Shown here piece by piece: positions 50,246-58,876 of a stretch of DNA of 64,000 nucleotides; position 1 is the stretch's first letter, and every line of letters starts with the position of its first letter. The notes beneath the pieces are model-generated. The model did not search any database, was not told the DNA's origin, and saw only the letters and a list, made by a program, of their open reading frames with translations. The position numbers and the translations under genes are program-made. This DNA comes from JALYYC01 sp963795805 (GTDB taxonomy: Bacteria; Chloroflexota; Dormibacteria; CF-121): the NCBI GenBank assembly GCA_963795805.1, contig CAWCIV010000001.1:1-64000 (forward strand), given 5' to 3'.

Positions 50246-51403
50246 ATGCGTCGGTGGCTTCTCCTCGGCCTCGCCCTGCTCAGCGCCTGTGGTTCTCCGG
50301 CGTCCACCGTCACCCACGGGCCGCCGTCGAATTCGCCGACCGGGGCCGGGAGCGAACCCACCGCCAGGTCGACGCCCAACGAAATCCAGTTCGTCGTGCT
50401 CGAGGCCCGCGGACCGCACAGCCAGATGGGAGCCGAGCCGGGCGGGGCTGACGCTCATGACCGGGTGGCGATCGTCGGCCTGGACGGGGTCGCCCGAGCC
50501 AAGGCCGACTTCACGCCACGGGCCCTTCCCGTGGTGGGAAACGCGGCGGCGCTGCTGCAGCCGGAAGCGCGGGTCTCCGGCGGCCGCGTCTTCTATGCGG
50601 ATGGGGCGGGGGTCGTCCGAGAACTCACCCGGAGTGGGGTCAAACCCGTCGCGACCTTTCCCTTGAAGGCCCAGCAGGAGATCTCCTTCGGCGTCAGCCC
50701 GGACGGCGCGCACCTGGAGGCGAGCCGGTACAGCTTTCCGCCCCTGAACCCCAACTCGACCGACATGAGCAACATGTTCCTCTCGAGTACGTACCGGTAC
50801 GAGCTGCTCGCCGCCTCCAACGGTGGCGACACCCGCCAGCTCAAGGCGATCAGCGGGAGCTACGAGGTGACCCGCGAGCCCGACGTGGTTGGCTGGGATG
50901 CCGCCGGTCCGATCGCTACGCGGGACACGGCATTCGGGACCCAGCAGGGGACGCAAGGGCGGACCCTGTCAGGGCATGCGGTCCGGCTTGACTCGTCGGG
51001 GAACGCCGGCCCGGTCCTTGGCGGTCCAGACTGCTCGGTGGCGTCGATCAGCGCTGACCTGCTGCTGTGCGTCGACGACCTGCAAACCAATTACAGCGTT
51101 CGGCGCCCCGACCGCACGGTCGTCTGGACGCTGCCTCCGAAGCCGCAGGGCAATTACTACGCGTTCGTCGTGCTGTCGCCTGACCGGGCCCGACTGGCGT
51201 TTACCGGCGGCGTGCGCGGGCGGGATGGGTCGAGCGTCACCCTGCCAGCGACCTTTAACCCTGAAGGCTGGCTCGACAACCAGACGCTGATCGGCATCAC
51301 CGGCGAGAGCAACCAGCAGGAAATGGCGATTGTTCGCCTGTCCAGCCCGACGAAGCTGGACGACCTGGGGTTCAAGGGAGAGTTCATCGGCGTCCTTCCC
51401 TAA
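50246..51403 (+). CDS. Secreted lipoprotein with propeller-like repeats
   Basis: The 385-residue protein starts MRRWLLLGLALLSAC, a lipobox with Cys 15. The mature part is soluble and beta-rich, with repeated strands (RVAIVGLDGVARAKADF, FGVSPDGAHLEASRYSF, VVLSPDRARLAFTGGV) typical of WD40/TolB-like propellers. It resembles the leftward lipoprotein at 56768-57997 in layout. Its function is unknown. Confidence 0.78.
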   Translation: MRRWLLLGLALLSACGSPASTVTHGPPSNSPTGAGSEPTARSTPNEIQFVVLEARGPHSQMGAEPGGADAHDRVAIVGLDGVARAKADFTPRALPVVGNAAALLQPEARVSGGRVFYADGAGVVRELTRSGVKPVATFPLKAQQEISFGVSPDGAHLEASRYSFPPLNPNSTDMSNMFLSSTYRYELLAASNGGDTRQLKAISGSYEVTREPDVVGWDAAGPIATRDTAFGTQQGTQGRTLSGHAVRLDSSGNAGPVLGGPDCSVASISADLLLCVDDLQTNYSVRRPDRTVVWTLPPKPQGNYYAFVVLSPDRARLAFTGGVRGRDGSSVTLPATFNPEGWLDNQTLIGITGESNQQEMAIVRLSSPTKLDDLGFKGEFIGVLP

Positions 51404-51426
51404 CAGAGAGTTGTTATCGTCGGGCG

Positions 51427-52500
51427 ATGGAAGCACTGCGTGCCGGGGTCCTTGGCGCAACGGGGCTGGCCGGACAGCAGGTGCTCGCCGCCCTGACAGG
51501 CCATCCATGGTTCTCGGTCGCCGCGGTGGCTGGATCGCCGGCCTCGGCGGGCAAACGCTTCCGTGACGCGATCCGCGATCCGTCAGGCGGTAGCCGCTGG
51601 TTCGCCGATGGGCAACCGGATGGATCCGTCCTCGATCTCGAGTGCCTGACGGCGGAGGAACTGGCCGGGCAGCCGCTCGACCTGGTCTTCAGCGCGGTCT
51701 CGAAAGAGGTGGCGCTCGAGTGGGAGCCGCGCTTCGCGCAGCGCATTCCGGTTTTCAGCACGGCATCGGCCTTTCGCTATGAGCCCGACGTGCCGATCCT
51801 CATCCCCGGCATCAACGACGCGCATGCGGAGGCGCTGCACGACCAGCGCCGGACACGCGGCTGGCGCGGATTCATCGCGCCCATCCCCAACTGCACCACG
51901 ACCGGGCTGGCCGTGTCGCTCAAGCCGCTGCAGGATGCGTTTGGATTGCGCACCGTCATGATGACGTCGATGCAGGCGGTGTCAGGGGCGGGCCGCCAGG
52001 GCGGCGTCCTGGCGCTCGACGTCATCGACAACGTCATCCCCTACATCCCCGATGAAGAGGAGAAGGTCGAGCGCGAAACACGAAAGATCCTGGGCGCATG
52101 GGGCGAGCCCGCTCCCATGACGGTGTCCTGCACCTGCACGCGGGTAAACGTCCAGGATGGTCACACGGAGGCGGTCTTCGTCGGAACCGAACGCCCCTGC
52201 GACGCCGCGGCTGCGGCGGAGGCCATGCATCGCTTTACGACCGCCGGCCTCAAGGGACTGCCCTCGGCCGCCGACCGACTGCTGCGCGTCGAGACGGATC
52301 CCTTCCGGCCGCAACCGCGGCGCGATCGTGATGCCGGCGGCGGGATGACGGTCACGGTCGGCCGGCTGCGCGACGAGCCGGTGCTGCAGGGTGTGAAGTA
52401 CGTGGTCCTCTCCCACAACACCAAGCTGGGCGCGGGGAAAGGGGCGGCGCTCGTTGCCGAGTGGCTCACGCGCGAGGGGTATGTCGAGCGCGCCAGCTGA
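51427..52500 (+). CDS. asd: Aspartate-semialdehyde dehydrogenase
   Basis: The 357-residue enzyme reduces aspartyl phosphate to aspartate semialdehyde, the branch point to Lys, Thr and Met. It shows GVLGATGLAGQQVLAAL (cofactor), catalytic Cys 156 in APIPNCTTTGLAVSL and VSGAGRQGG, the pattern of the archaeal/fungal-type subgroup. TATCGT (51415-51420), 6 bases before ATG, suggests a leaderless start. The end overlaps lysC. Confidence 0.92.
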   Translation: MEALRAGVLGATGLAGQQVLAALTGHPWFSVAAVAGSPASAGKRFRDAIRDPSGGSRWFADGQPDGSVLDLECLTAEELAGQPLDLVFSAVSKEVALEWEPRFAQRIPVFSTASAFRYEPDVPILIPGINDAHAEALHDQRRTRGWRGFIAPIPNCTTTGLAVSLKPLQDAFGLRTVMMTSMQAVSGAGRQGGVLALDVIDNVIPYIPDEEEKVERETRKILGAWGEPAPMTVSCTCTRVNVQDGHTEAVFVGTERPCDAAAAAEAMHRFTTAGLKGLPSAADRLLRVETDPFRPQPRRDRDAGGGMTVTVGRLRDEPVLQGVKYVVLSHNTKLGAGKGAALVAEWLTREGYVERAS

Positions 52501-53719
52501 ATTGGGCCGGCGCCCCGTCCTGGTGCAGAAGTTCGGCGGCAGCTCGCTCAGCACCGCCTTCCGCATCAAGCGGGCGGCCCAGCGCATCGCCGCGAGCCGC
52601 CGCGACGGGTATGCCGTGGTGGTCGTGGTCAGCGCGATGGGCGACACGACCGACCGACTGCTGACGCTGGCCTCCCGGATCACCAAAGACCCGGCGCCGC
52701 GCGAGCTGGACTTGCTGCTCTCCACCGGCGAGGGCGTCTCAGCGCCACTGATGTCGATGGCCCTCAACGATCTCGACGTCCCATCGGTCTCGCTGCTCGG
52801 CTTCCAGGCAGGCATTCGCACCGACCGGCGGCACGCCCGGGCACGCATCGTCGGGCTGGCCCCGGAACGGGTCGAGCAGGAGATCGCGCAGGGACGGGTG
52901 GTCGTGGTTGCCGGATTCCAGGGGATCGGGGACGAGATGGAGGTGACCACGCTGGGCCGCGGCGGTTCGGACACGACCGCGGTCGCCCTCGCCGTGGCGC
53001 TGAAGGCCGAGCAGTGCGAGATCTACACCGACGTGCGCGGCATCTTCACCGCAGACCCGCGATTCGTCCCCGGGGCGCGCTTGCTGGCCCGGATCGCTTA
53101 CCCCGAGATGTTGGAACTGGCGAGCGTCGGCGCGCGCGTCATGCACCCGCGCGCGATCGAGATTGCCGAAGCGTTCGGCATGGAGCTGCACGTGCGATCG
53201 AGCTTTCGCACCGACGTGGGGACCGTGATTTGTTCCAATGAGGTGATCGTGGAGGAGCGGAATCGGGTACGGGGGATCGCACACGAAGAACGCGTGGCGC
53301 GCTTTTCGGTGGTGGGGGTGCCGGACCGGCCGGGGATCGCCGCAGCGGTGTTCACGCCACTGGCGGAGGCGGACATCGCCGCCGACGTGATCGTGCAGAC
53401 CGCGAGCCACGAAGGGGCGACCGACATGTCCTTCACCGTCTCGACCGCGGACGGCAAGCGGGCGACCAAAATCCTGGAAGGAGTGGCGCGAACCATCGGC
53501 GCCCGGATCCTCGCCGAGGACGGATTGGCGAAGGTGTCGGTCGTCGGCAGCGGCATCCGCGGCCAACCGGGGGTCGCCGCGACCATGTTCGACACGCTGG
53601 CGCGCAACGGCATCAACATCGAGATGATCTCGACCTCGGAGATCCGGATCACCTGCATCATCAAAGCCGAACGCGTCGCCGACGCGGTGCGTGTCCTGCA
53701 CGAGGCCTTCAAGTTGTAA
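52481..53719 (+). CDS. lysC: Aspartokinase
   Basis: The 412-residue enzyme phosphorylates aspartate. Start ATG 52481 lies behind GAGGGG inside the end of asd. It has VQKFGGSSLST, LSTGEGVSAPLMSMAL, TTLGRGGSDTTAVALA, and two C-terminal ACT domains (FSVVGVPDRPGIAAAVF, VSVVGSGIRGQPGVAATMF), the usual site of feedback control by lysine and threonine. The stop overlaps thrB (TAATG). Confidence 0.94.
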   Translation: MSSAPAELGRRPVLVQKFGGSSLSTAFRIKRAAQRIAASRRDGYAVVVVVSAMGDTTDRLLTLASRITKDPAPRELDLLLSTGEGVSAPLMSMALNDLDVPSVSLLGFQAGIRTDRRHARARIVGLAPERVEQEIAQGRVVVVAGFQGIGDEMEVTTLGRGGSDTTAVALAVALKAEQCEIYTDVRGIFTADPRFVPGARLLARIAYPEMLELASVGARVMHPRAIEIAEAFGMELHVRSSFRTDVGTVICSNEVIVEERNRVRGIAHEERVARFSVVGVPDRPGIAAAVFTPLAEADIAADVIVQTASHEGATDMSFTVSTADGKRATKILEGVARTIGARILAEDGLAKVSVVGSGIRGQPGVAATMFDTLARNGINIEMISTSEIRITCIIKAERVADAVRVLHEAFKL

Positions 53720-54615
53720 TGCCGCGCCGGGCCGGCGTCAGGGTCCCCGCATCCTCGGCGAACCTCGGCCCCGGCTTTGACGTGCTTGCGCTCGCGCTCG
53801 ACCTGCATCTCGAGGTCGACGCCGAGGAAGTCGCGCGGACATCGATCCGCTGGGAGGGGGAGGGGACCGGTGAGGTGCCATTGAACTCGCGCAACCTGAT
53901 CGTGCGCGCCGCGCAGGAACCGTTCACGACCTGGGACCGGCCGTTGCGAGGACTCGACCTGGTAATCCGCAACGAGATCCCGATCGGTCGCGGCCTGGGA
54001 AGCAGCGCCGCGGCGATCGTGGCGGGCATCACGATCGGCGCCAGAATGAGAGGGCTCCCGCTGTCCAAGCAGCGGATCCTCGAACTCGGCATGCCGCTCG
54101 AGGGTCACGGCGACAACCTGGCGGCCGCCCTCTTCGGTGGCTTCTGCGTCGTCTCCGCGACCGACGGAGGAGCCCGGGTGCAACGGCTCGATTGGCCGGC
54201 CCGGTGGCGGGCGGTGCTCTTCGTCCCATCGGATGTGTCGCCGACCCATGAGGCACGCCGCCTGGTGCCGAATCGAGTGCCGCGCGCCGATGTCGTGCAC
54301 AATCTGGGCCGGGTTGCCGAATGGGTGGTGGCCGTCACCCGCGCCGATCGATCGCTGGTCGCCGGCGCGATGGAGGATCGATTGCATCAGCCGGGCCGGG
54401 CGCGAGCCTATCCCTACCTGAACGAGATGATCGCCGCCGCGCGCGAGGCTGGAGCGCTGGGCGCGAGCCTGAGCGGCGCGGGCGGGAGCGTGATCGCGAT
54501 CGCCGACCGCAAATCCGCGGCGATCAGCGCGGCGATGGAACAGGTCGCGGCCATCCATCGCGTCGCGGGCCAAACGCTGCACTTGCGCGCCTCAAGCGCT
54601 GCACTCGTCAGCTGA
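53719..54615 (+). CDS. thrB: Homoserine kinase
   Basis: The 298-residue GHMP kinase shows VRVPASSANLGPGFDVLALA, the ATP loop EIPIGRGLGSSAAAIVAGI and GASLSGAGGSVIAIAD. It phosphorylates homoserine for threonine synthesis. The ATG overlaps the lysC stop. Homoserine dehydrogenase and threonine synthase are not in the window. Confidence 0.93.
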   Translation: MPRRAGVRVPASSANLGPGFDVLALALDLHLEVDAEEVARTSIRWEGEGTGEVPLNSRNLIVRAAQEPFTTWDRPLRGLDLVIRNEIPIGRGLGSSAAAIVAGITIGARMRGLPLSKQRILELGMPLEGHGDNLAAALFGGFCVVSATDGGARVQRLDWPARWRAVLFVPSDVSPTHEARRLVPNRVPRADVVHNLGRVAEWVVAVTRADRSLVAGAMEDRLHQPGRARAYPYLNEMIAAAREAGALGASLSGAGGSVIAIADRKSAAISAAMEQVAAIHRVAGQTLHLRASSAALVS

Positions 54616-54692
54616 CGGGCGACGGTCAAACGGTTTTCGTGACCGCTATTCTGGTGGCCCTTCGAAAGATGGGGTATAGCTCGGCTCTGGCC

Positions 54693-55352
54693 TCAGGGCG
54701 CTGCTAGACGGAGAACCTCAGCAACGGCGGCCGCTAAGTCGTCGACGCTCAGTCCCAGATCGACCCGAATAACAGGCAGGTCCAGAGCAGTGGCCTCACG
54801 CAGTAGTTCGTCGGTAAACAGGCGATCACGCTCGAGCAGATTGGCCAAAGCCCGATCTGGATCGCTCGTCTTTCGAGGAATATCCCAGGTGGAACCACGG
54901 CCGTCGAAGGCTGCGCGCCGAAACTCCGGCGTCGGAATGAGCCAGACTGCCTGACCCGGTCCGCTCAGGAGCGGCGCTACAAGGCGAGGCAATAGCGTGA
55001 AGCCCTCGGCGAGGACGGGAGGTTTACGCGGCAGACCGAGGAGATCGTCAACCATAAGCTCAAACTGCTCCCCTTGGAAGCCGTGGAACGTGCTGAGCAT
55101 GACTTGCGGGGAGCGATTCAGCCATCTCTCGTCCATATCCATGGCCAGGAACGAATGTAGAAGGGGAGCGTCGACGGCCGTTGTTCGTTCAGCGTATTTT
55201 GAAAGGGGTTCAGTGTGGTAAACGCGGAGGCCGTGAGTCGCTGCGAGGCGTCGAGCTACGGTCGACTTGCCGCCGCCGCTTCCACCTCCGATGAATCGGA
55301 CGTGGTGGAGTGCCGCCTGCAGATCCTCAGAACGACCGGAATGACGCTTCAT
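54693..55352 (-). CDS. P-loop kinase-like protein
   Basis: The 219-residue protein (ATG 55352) has Walker A IGGGSGGGKST at residues 21-31, VYHTEPLSKYAERTTAVDAP, a hydrophobic FMVDDLLGL-like FELMVDDLLGLPRKPPVLAE and a C-terminal ILRVDL-like VIRVDLGLSVDD. It resembles small-molecule kinases of the AAA_18/shikimate-kinase type, but the substrate is unknown. It lies 5 bases behind the nucleotidyltransferase gene. Confidence 0.8.
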   Translation of the reverse strand: MKRHSGRSEDLQAALHHVRFIGGGSGGGKSTVARRLAATHGLRVYHTEPLSKYAERTTAVDAPLLHSFLAMDMDERWLNRSPQVMLSTFHGFQGEQFELMVDDLLGLPRKPPVLAEGFTLLPRLVAPLLSGPGQAVWLIPTPEFRRAAFDGRGSTWDIPRKTSDPDRALANLLERDRLFTDELLREATALDLPVIRVDLGLSVDDLAAAVAEVLRLAAP

Positions 55353-55357
55353 GGCTT

Positions 55358-56182
55358 CTACCCATTCCCATGAGGCGACCGCCATCCCTCTTGGTCGAGG
55401 CCCTCGGCAAGGCTCATGAACGCGTTGGCATACGAGGTGTCGGGTGTGGAGATTCCGCTTGCGGCCAGTGTCGGCATAAGGTGATCCATCTCATCCATCA
55501 GAAGCCGGAGTTGTCGCAGAGGAGGCGTCGCGCCGATCTGGCCGTGCCTAGCAGCGGGCGTGCTGCGGATTTGTGTCAACTTGCTCTTCGAGTCCTCGGA
55601 GGATGCGCTCCGCCTTCTCGTCCCAGCCGCGGAGGGCGTACTTCGCCCCAACAGGGACCATGGCCCAGAAGAAACCAACTCGGTCTGCGTCGGAAGGGGC
55701 CGGCTGGCCACGGTCGGGTCCGGCAGGCAGATCTCGCCGACTCATGAGTTCCGCGAAAGAGGCGGGAGGATACGCGCGTCGAACAACTCTTTGTCAAAAA
55801 GCAAGTGCGCATCGCTCGGATAGAGCGCGAGGCGGGACCGGTGCCAATACCAATCGACCGCAATTGGAAGCGGCGTAGATCTGAAACCCGCGCTCGCATA
55901 GGCGCCGCCGCTGGGCGCATTGCCCGGCACTTCTTGTAGCCGCACGGTTTCGCCGAAGCGGGTGATTTCCTGAACGGCGTGCTCGAGGACGGCGTCGGCG
56001 TGGCTGTCGTCGATAACGACAACGATGTCGATATCACTGAGCTCGTCAGCCGAGCCATTTCCGAAAGAACCAACCAACCACGCGGCTGTGAAGCGCACAT
56101 CGTTAGCAAGAGTTTGCTCGAGGTCGCGCAACCACGCATCACGATGGGCAACCTGCTGAGCCAGGGTCTCAAGCGCGGTCAC
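55358..56182 (-). CDS. Nucleotidyltransferase, one or two frameshifts
   Basis: From ATG 56182 (overlapping the HIT gene by 4 bases) the frame reads a minimal nucleotidyltransferase domain: LVGSFGNGSADELSDIDIVV (Gly-Ser motif 38-39, Asp 50 and 52) to a TGA at 55742. An ATG overlapping it (55745) opens a second frame, LPAGPDRGQPAPSDADRVGF, FWAMVPVGAKYALRGWDEKA, which at about 55570 continues in a third frame to TAG 55358-55360 (QLRLLMDEMDHLMPTLAASG, MSLAEGLDQEGW). The pieces together look like one protein of about 275 residues. The first join may be real coupling rather than an error. Confidence 0.75.
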
Positions 56183-56706
56183 AAACCGGCCCGAATCCTT
56201 AACCCGGAATCTGCTTGCGGACTCAACCGAAGCTCTCGCTTTATCCGGCCGGCCAGTTCTTCGGTCTCTCCATCCGAGAAACTGAGGTACTCGTTTCGAT
56301 CCAACAGTGCATATTGTTGCTGGTCGAGCGGAAGCCCGGGAGGCGATGGAACAAGATGCCAGTGGACGTGACGGTTGCCTTGTTGGCTTCCAAGGCTAAG
56401 GATGTAGAGGCGTTCGGTAGGGACGGAACGTCTTAAAGCCTCACCTACCTGATAGATGACTCGCTGGAGCGACAGGTATTCATCTTCTGAGAAGTCGCCT
56501 GTCACTTGCTCGCGGTGAACGCGGGGCGCCACGAGAGTGTATGCGGGTACCGTCGGATATTTGCTCAAGAAGGCGATCGCAACTTCGTCCTGGTACAAAA
56601 TCGCGTGAGCGAAGTTTGGGTCGCCCGCCACAAGGCTGCAAATAAAGCAGCCTCCGCCAAGGCGACGTCTTACTTCATCGTGGTCGATCGGACGCCACAT
56701 CGGCAT
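56179..56706 (-). CDS. HIT family nucleotide hydrolase/transferase
   Basis: The 175-residue protein has the histidine triad HVHWH at 113-117 (GSQQGNRHVHWHLVPSPPG), VAIAFLSKYPTVPAYTLVAP and an N-terminal CxxC (CFIC). HIT proteins cleave nucleotide phosphate bonds or transfer nucleotides. It starts a three-gene operon with the nucleotidyltransferase and the P-loop protein. Confidence 0.92.
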   Translation of the reverse strand: MPMWRPIDHDEVRRRLGGGCFICSLVAGDPNFAHAILYQDEVAIAFLSKYPTVPAYTLVAPRVHREQVTGDFSEDEYLSLQRVIYQVGEALRRSVPTERLYILSLGSQQGNRHVHWHLVPSPPGLPLDQQQYALLDRNEYLSFSDGETEELAGRIKRELRLSPQADSGLRIRAGL

Positions 56707-56767
56707 GAGCCGCCTTCATGCTCTCAGATGTCATGGTCGATCAGGACAGACAGGGGAGTGGCGAGAC

Positions 56768-57997
56768 CTAGCGGGCCAGGAGCAGTAACCAGCGGAATCC
56801 GATGAATTCGCGCTGCGCCGCCGTCGCGAGGTTCGACGGATCGAGGCGCAGCACGACCGTGCGTTGCTGGCCGTCTTTGCCGTCGCTCCAGCTCGTCGCA
56901 AAGAGCGCGGTGGAATCAGGCGCATACGCGATCTGACCGAGATCGAGGCCTCGCCGGTCGGCGGTGACGGTTGCGCTCTGAACGTCGATGATCCGGACAC
57001 CCAGGCCACGACTCGTCGAGACCCGGCTCGTGGGATCGATCGTAAGCTCGTGCGCGGCCGCGATCAGACGGCGACCGTCCGGCGAGTAGTTGATGCTCCA
57101 GATGGTGCCGACCTCGGCCTTGGCATCAGCCTCGATCGGGCCGATGCCCAACCCGCTGGTCGGCGCTGAGGGAACCACGACCGGGCGCGTCGCGGTGATC
57201 TTCATGCCGATCGGGTCGATGGTCATCAGGCGGCTTCCGTCCGCGTAGAGCACCGCGAGTTGCGATCCGTCGGGGCTCAGCGCAGCGCCTGGCTGAAGGA
57301 TCGTCGTTTCTTGCTCGGATCCAATCGTTTGGCCGTTCCGCCACACGCCTGCCGCCACACCGGTCAATCGCAGGCGCGCATTCTCGCGGCCGGCGTGCAG
57401 GTCATAGCGTACGAGCACGGGCGTCACCGGGCCGGTGGCGTTGTATCCGGATCCCGGGACGAGGATGCCGTAGAGGTAGGCGCCGGTTGGATCGAGCCAT
57501 GCGCTGAAGAGGTCGCAGCAGGGGCTGTCCAGCGTCTCCAGGCTGCCGGTGACTCGGCCAGTGCGGGTGTCGAACACGCGATAGGAATGCCCAGAGCTGT
57601 CAAAGGCGAGCAGCCGCGTTCCATCCGCCGTGAGTGCCGGCCCGGTCGCAATCGACGACTGGAACGACGTGCGGAGGGCGCCGGTCCGACCGTCGCTGAT
57701 GCTGATCGACGACGTCGCGTCGGGCTTGTAGTCGACCTCCACGAGCGTCGATCCGTCGGCGGACGCCGTCACGTATCCGTGTCCAGCGACCGCGGCCCCG
57801 GTATCCTTCAGCGTTGCCGCCTCAAGGGGAGTCCGCGAATAGCCTTGTTGCACCGACTGATCGCTGCTCACAAAAAGCGCCCAGCTCGAGGGCGGATCAA
57901 ACGGTTTTGGCGAGGGTCCCGTGCTGGCCGGCTTGAGCGCGGACTGTCCACAGGAGACCAACACGACGAGCACGACCGCGGATAGAGCCTTGCGCAT
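56768..57997 (-). CDS. Secreted lipoprotein with WD40-like repeats
   Basis: The 409-residue protein has a lipobox LVSC (Cys 16) and repeats of the type ASADGSTLVEVDYKP, LTADGTRLLAFDSSG, LSPDGSQLAVLYADG, YSPDGRRLIAAAHEL and YAPDSTALFATSWSD. These form a seven-bladed-type propeller, as in TolB-like proteins. Function unknown. A short 82-base gap separates it from 58080-58345. Confidence 0.8.
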   Translation of the reverse strand: MRKALSAVVLVVLVSCGQSALKPASTGPSPKPFDPPSSWALFVSSDQSVQQGYSRTPLEAATLKDTGAAVAGHGYVTASADGSTLVEVDYKPDATSSISISDGRTGALRTSFQSSIATGPALTADGTRLLAFDSSGHSYRVFDTRTGRVTGSLETLDSPCCDLFSAWLDPTGAYLYGILVPGSGYNATGPVTPVLVRYDLHAGRENARLRLTGVAAGVWRNGQTIGSEQETTILQPGAALSPDGSQLAVLYADGSRLMTIDPIGMKITATRPVVVPSAPTSGLGIGPIEADAKAEVGTIWSINYSPDGRRLIAAAHELTIDPTSRVSTSRGLGVRIIDVQSATVTADRRGLDLGQIAYAPDSTALFATSWSDGKDGQQRTVVLRLDPSNLATAAQREFIGFRWLLLLAR

Positions 57998-58079
57998 GTA
58001 CCTAATACAACGGCCGCCTTGAAATGGTTCCTGCCATCAAGGCTACACGTAGATGCTCTGTGCTCGGCCGCGCTTCTGA

Positions 58080-58345
58080 CTACTGCCCGAAGTTCACGAT
58101 TGCTCGGCCGTTCTGACAGGTGTACGAATAGGACCCGGTCAGGAAGCCGCCGCCGCTCCCGCCCCCTGAGACCGCACCGGGCGGGCAGGCAACGATGCGT
58201 GCCGTGATTTCGAATCCAGCCATAAGAACGACCACGGCCGCCAGAATGCCCGCGTCGCGCCCTGAACGAAGACGATGTACCGGACGTACAGGACGTCGAC
58301 CACGACCACGAGGATCGCCACGACCACGCCGAAGCGGCGTATCAC
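58080..58345 (-). CDS. Small membrane protein, one-base frameshift
   Basis: From ATG 58345 one frame gives a first helix (FGVVVAILVVVVDVLYVRYI) to about 58262. The neighbouring frame then gives a second helix (AGILAAVVVLMAGFEITARI) and a Gly/Ser/Cys tail (CPPGAVSGGGSGGGF, SYTCQNGRAIVNFGQ) to the stop at 58080. The two halves belong together, so a single indel is likely. No family is recognised. Confidence 0.6.
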
Positions 58346-58406
58346 CTACCGCGATGGTAGGCCGTTCCTGGCCAGCTCGCGCGAGGAAGATCCGCCGCAA
58401 GCCATC

Positions 58407-58862
58407 ATGGCTGTGCCGAGTTCTACTGAGGTGAAGATCCCAAGGCGAAGTGAGCTGCCGACGGCGATCGCAGGCCTGGTCGCTGTACTGGCCGCCGTGA
58501 CTCTTTTAGTCGGCTCGCCGAAATCGACAATCTCTCGGGATGAGGCCATTCGAACGGCTCTCCATGCGCCCTGGAACCAGCAGCTCCCGACGGGCCTCGT
58601 CGCGGGGGTGAAACTCATTCATCGTTACGACTTGCCCAGAGTGATCGGCCAGGACGGTGCTACGGATGCCAAGCCGTGGGACCAGGTCTGGGTCGTCGTC
58701 CTGAAAGGTGACCTCGTCCCGGCGACGATGCCTGGAGGGCCACCACCCACCTACACCGTTGAAGTCATCCGTGACAGAAGGCCTGCTGTCGTGGAGGTTT
58801 ACGTCAGCGGCAGACCTGGCGAACGACCGGCAAATTGGGACCAGCTAATGGACCTCGAGTAG
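58407..58862 (+). CDS. Exported or membrane-anchored small protein
   Basis: The 151-residue protein (ATG 58407) has one helix (LPTAIAGLVAVLAAVTLLVG) and an outer domain with SRDEAIRTALHAPWNQQL, WDQVWVVVLKGDLVPATM and TYTVEVIRDRRPAVVEVYVS, a pattern like small peptidase-inhibitor or PepSY-type domains. It stops 14 bases before the convergent ABC permease gene. No family is certain. Confidence 0.65.
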   Translation: MAVPSSTEVKIPRRSELPTAIAGLVAVLAAVTLLVGSPKSTISRDEAIRTALHAPWNQQLPTGLVAGVKLIHRYDLPRVIGQDGATDAKPWDQVWVVVLKGDLVPATMPGGPPPTYTVEVIRDRRPAVVEVYVSGRPGERPANWDQLMDLE

Positions 58863-58876
58863 CGCGGTCGCCCTGA

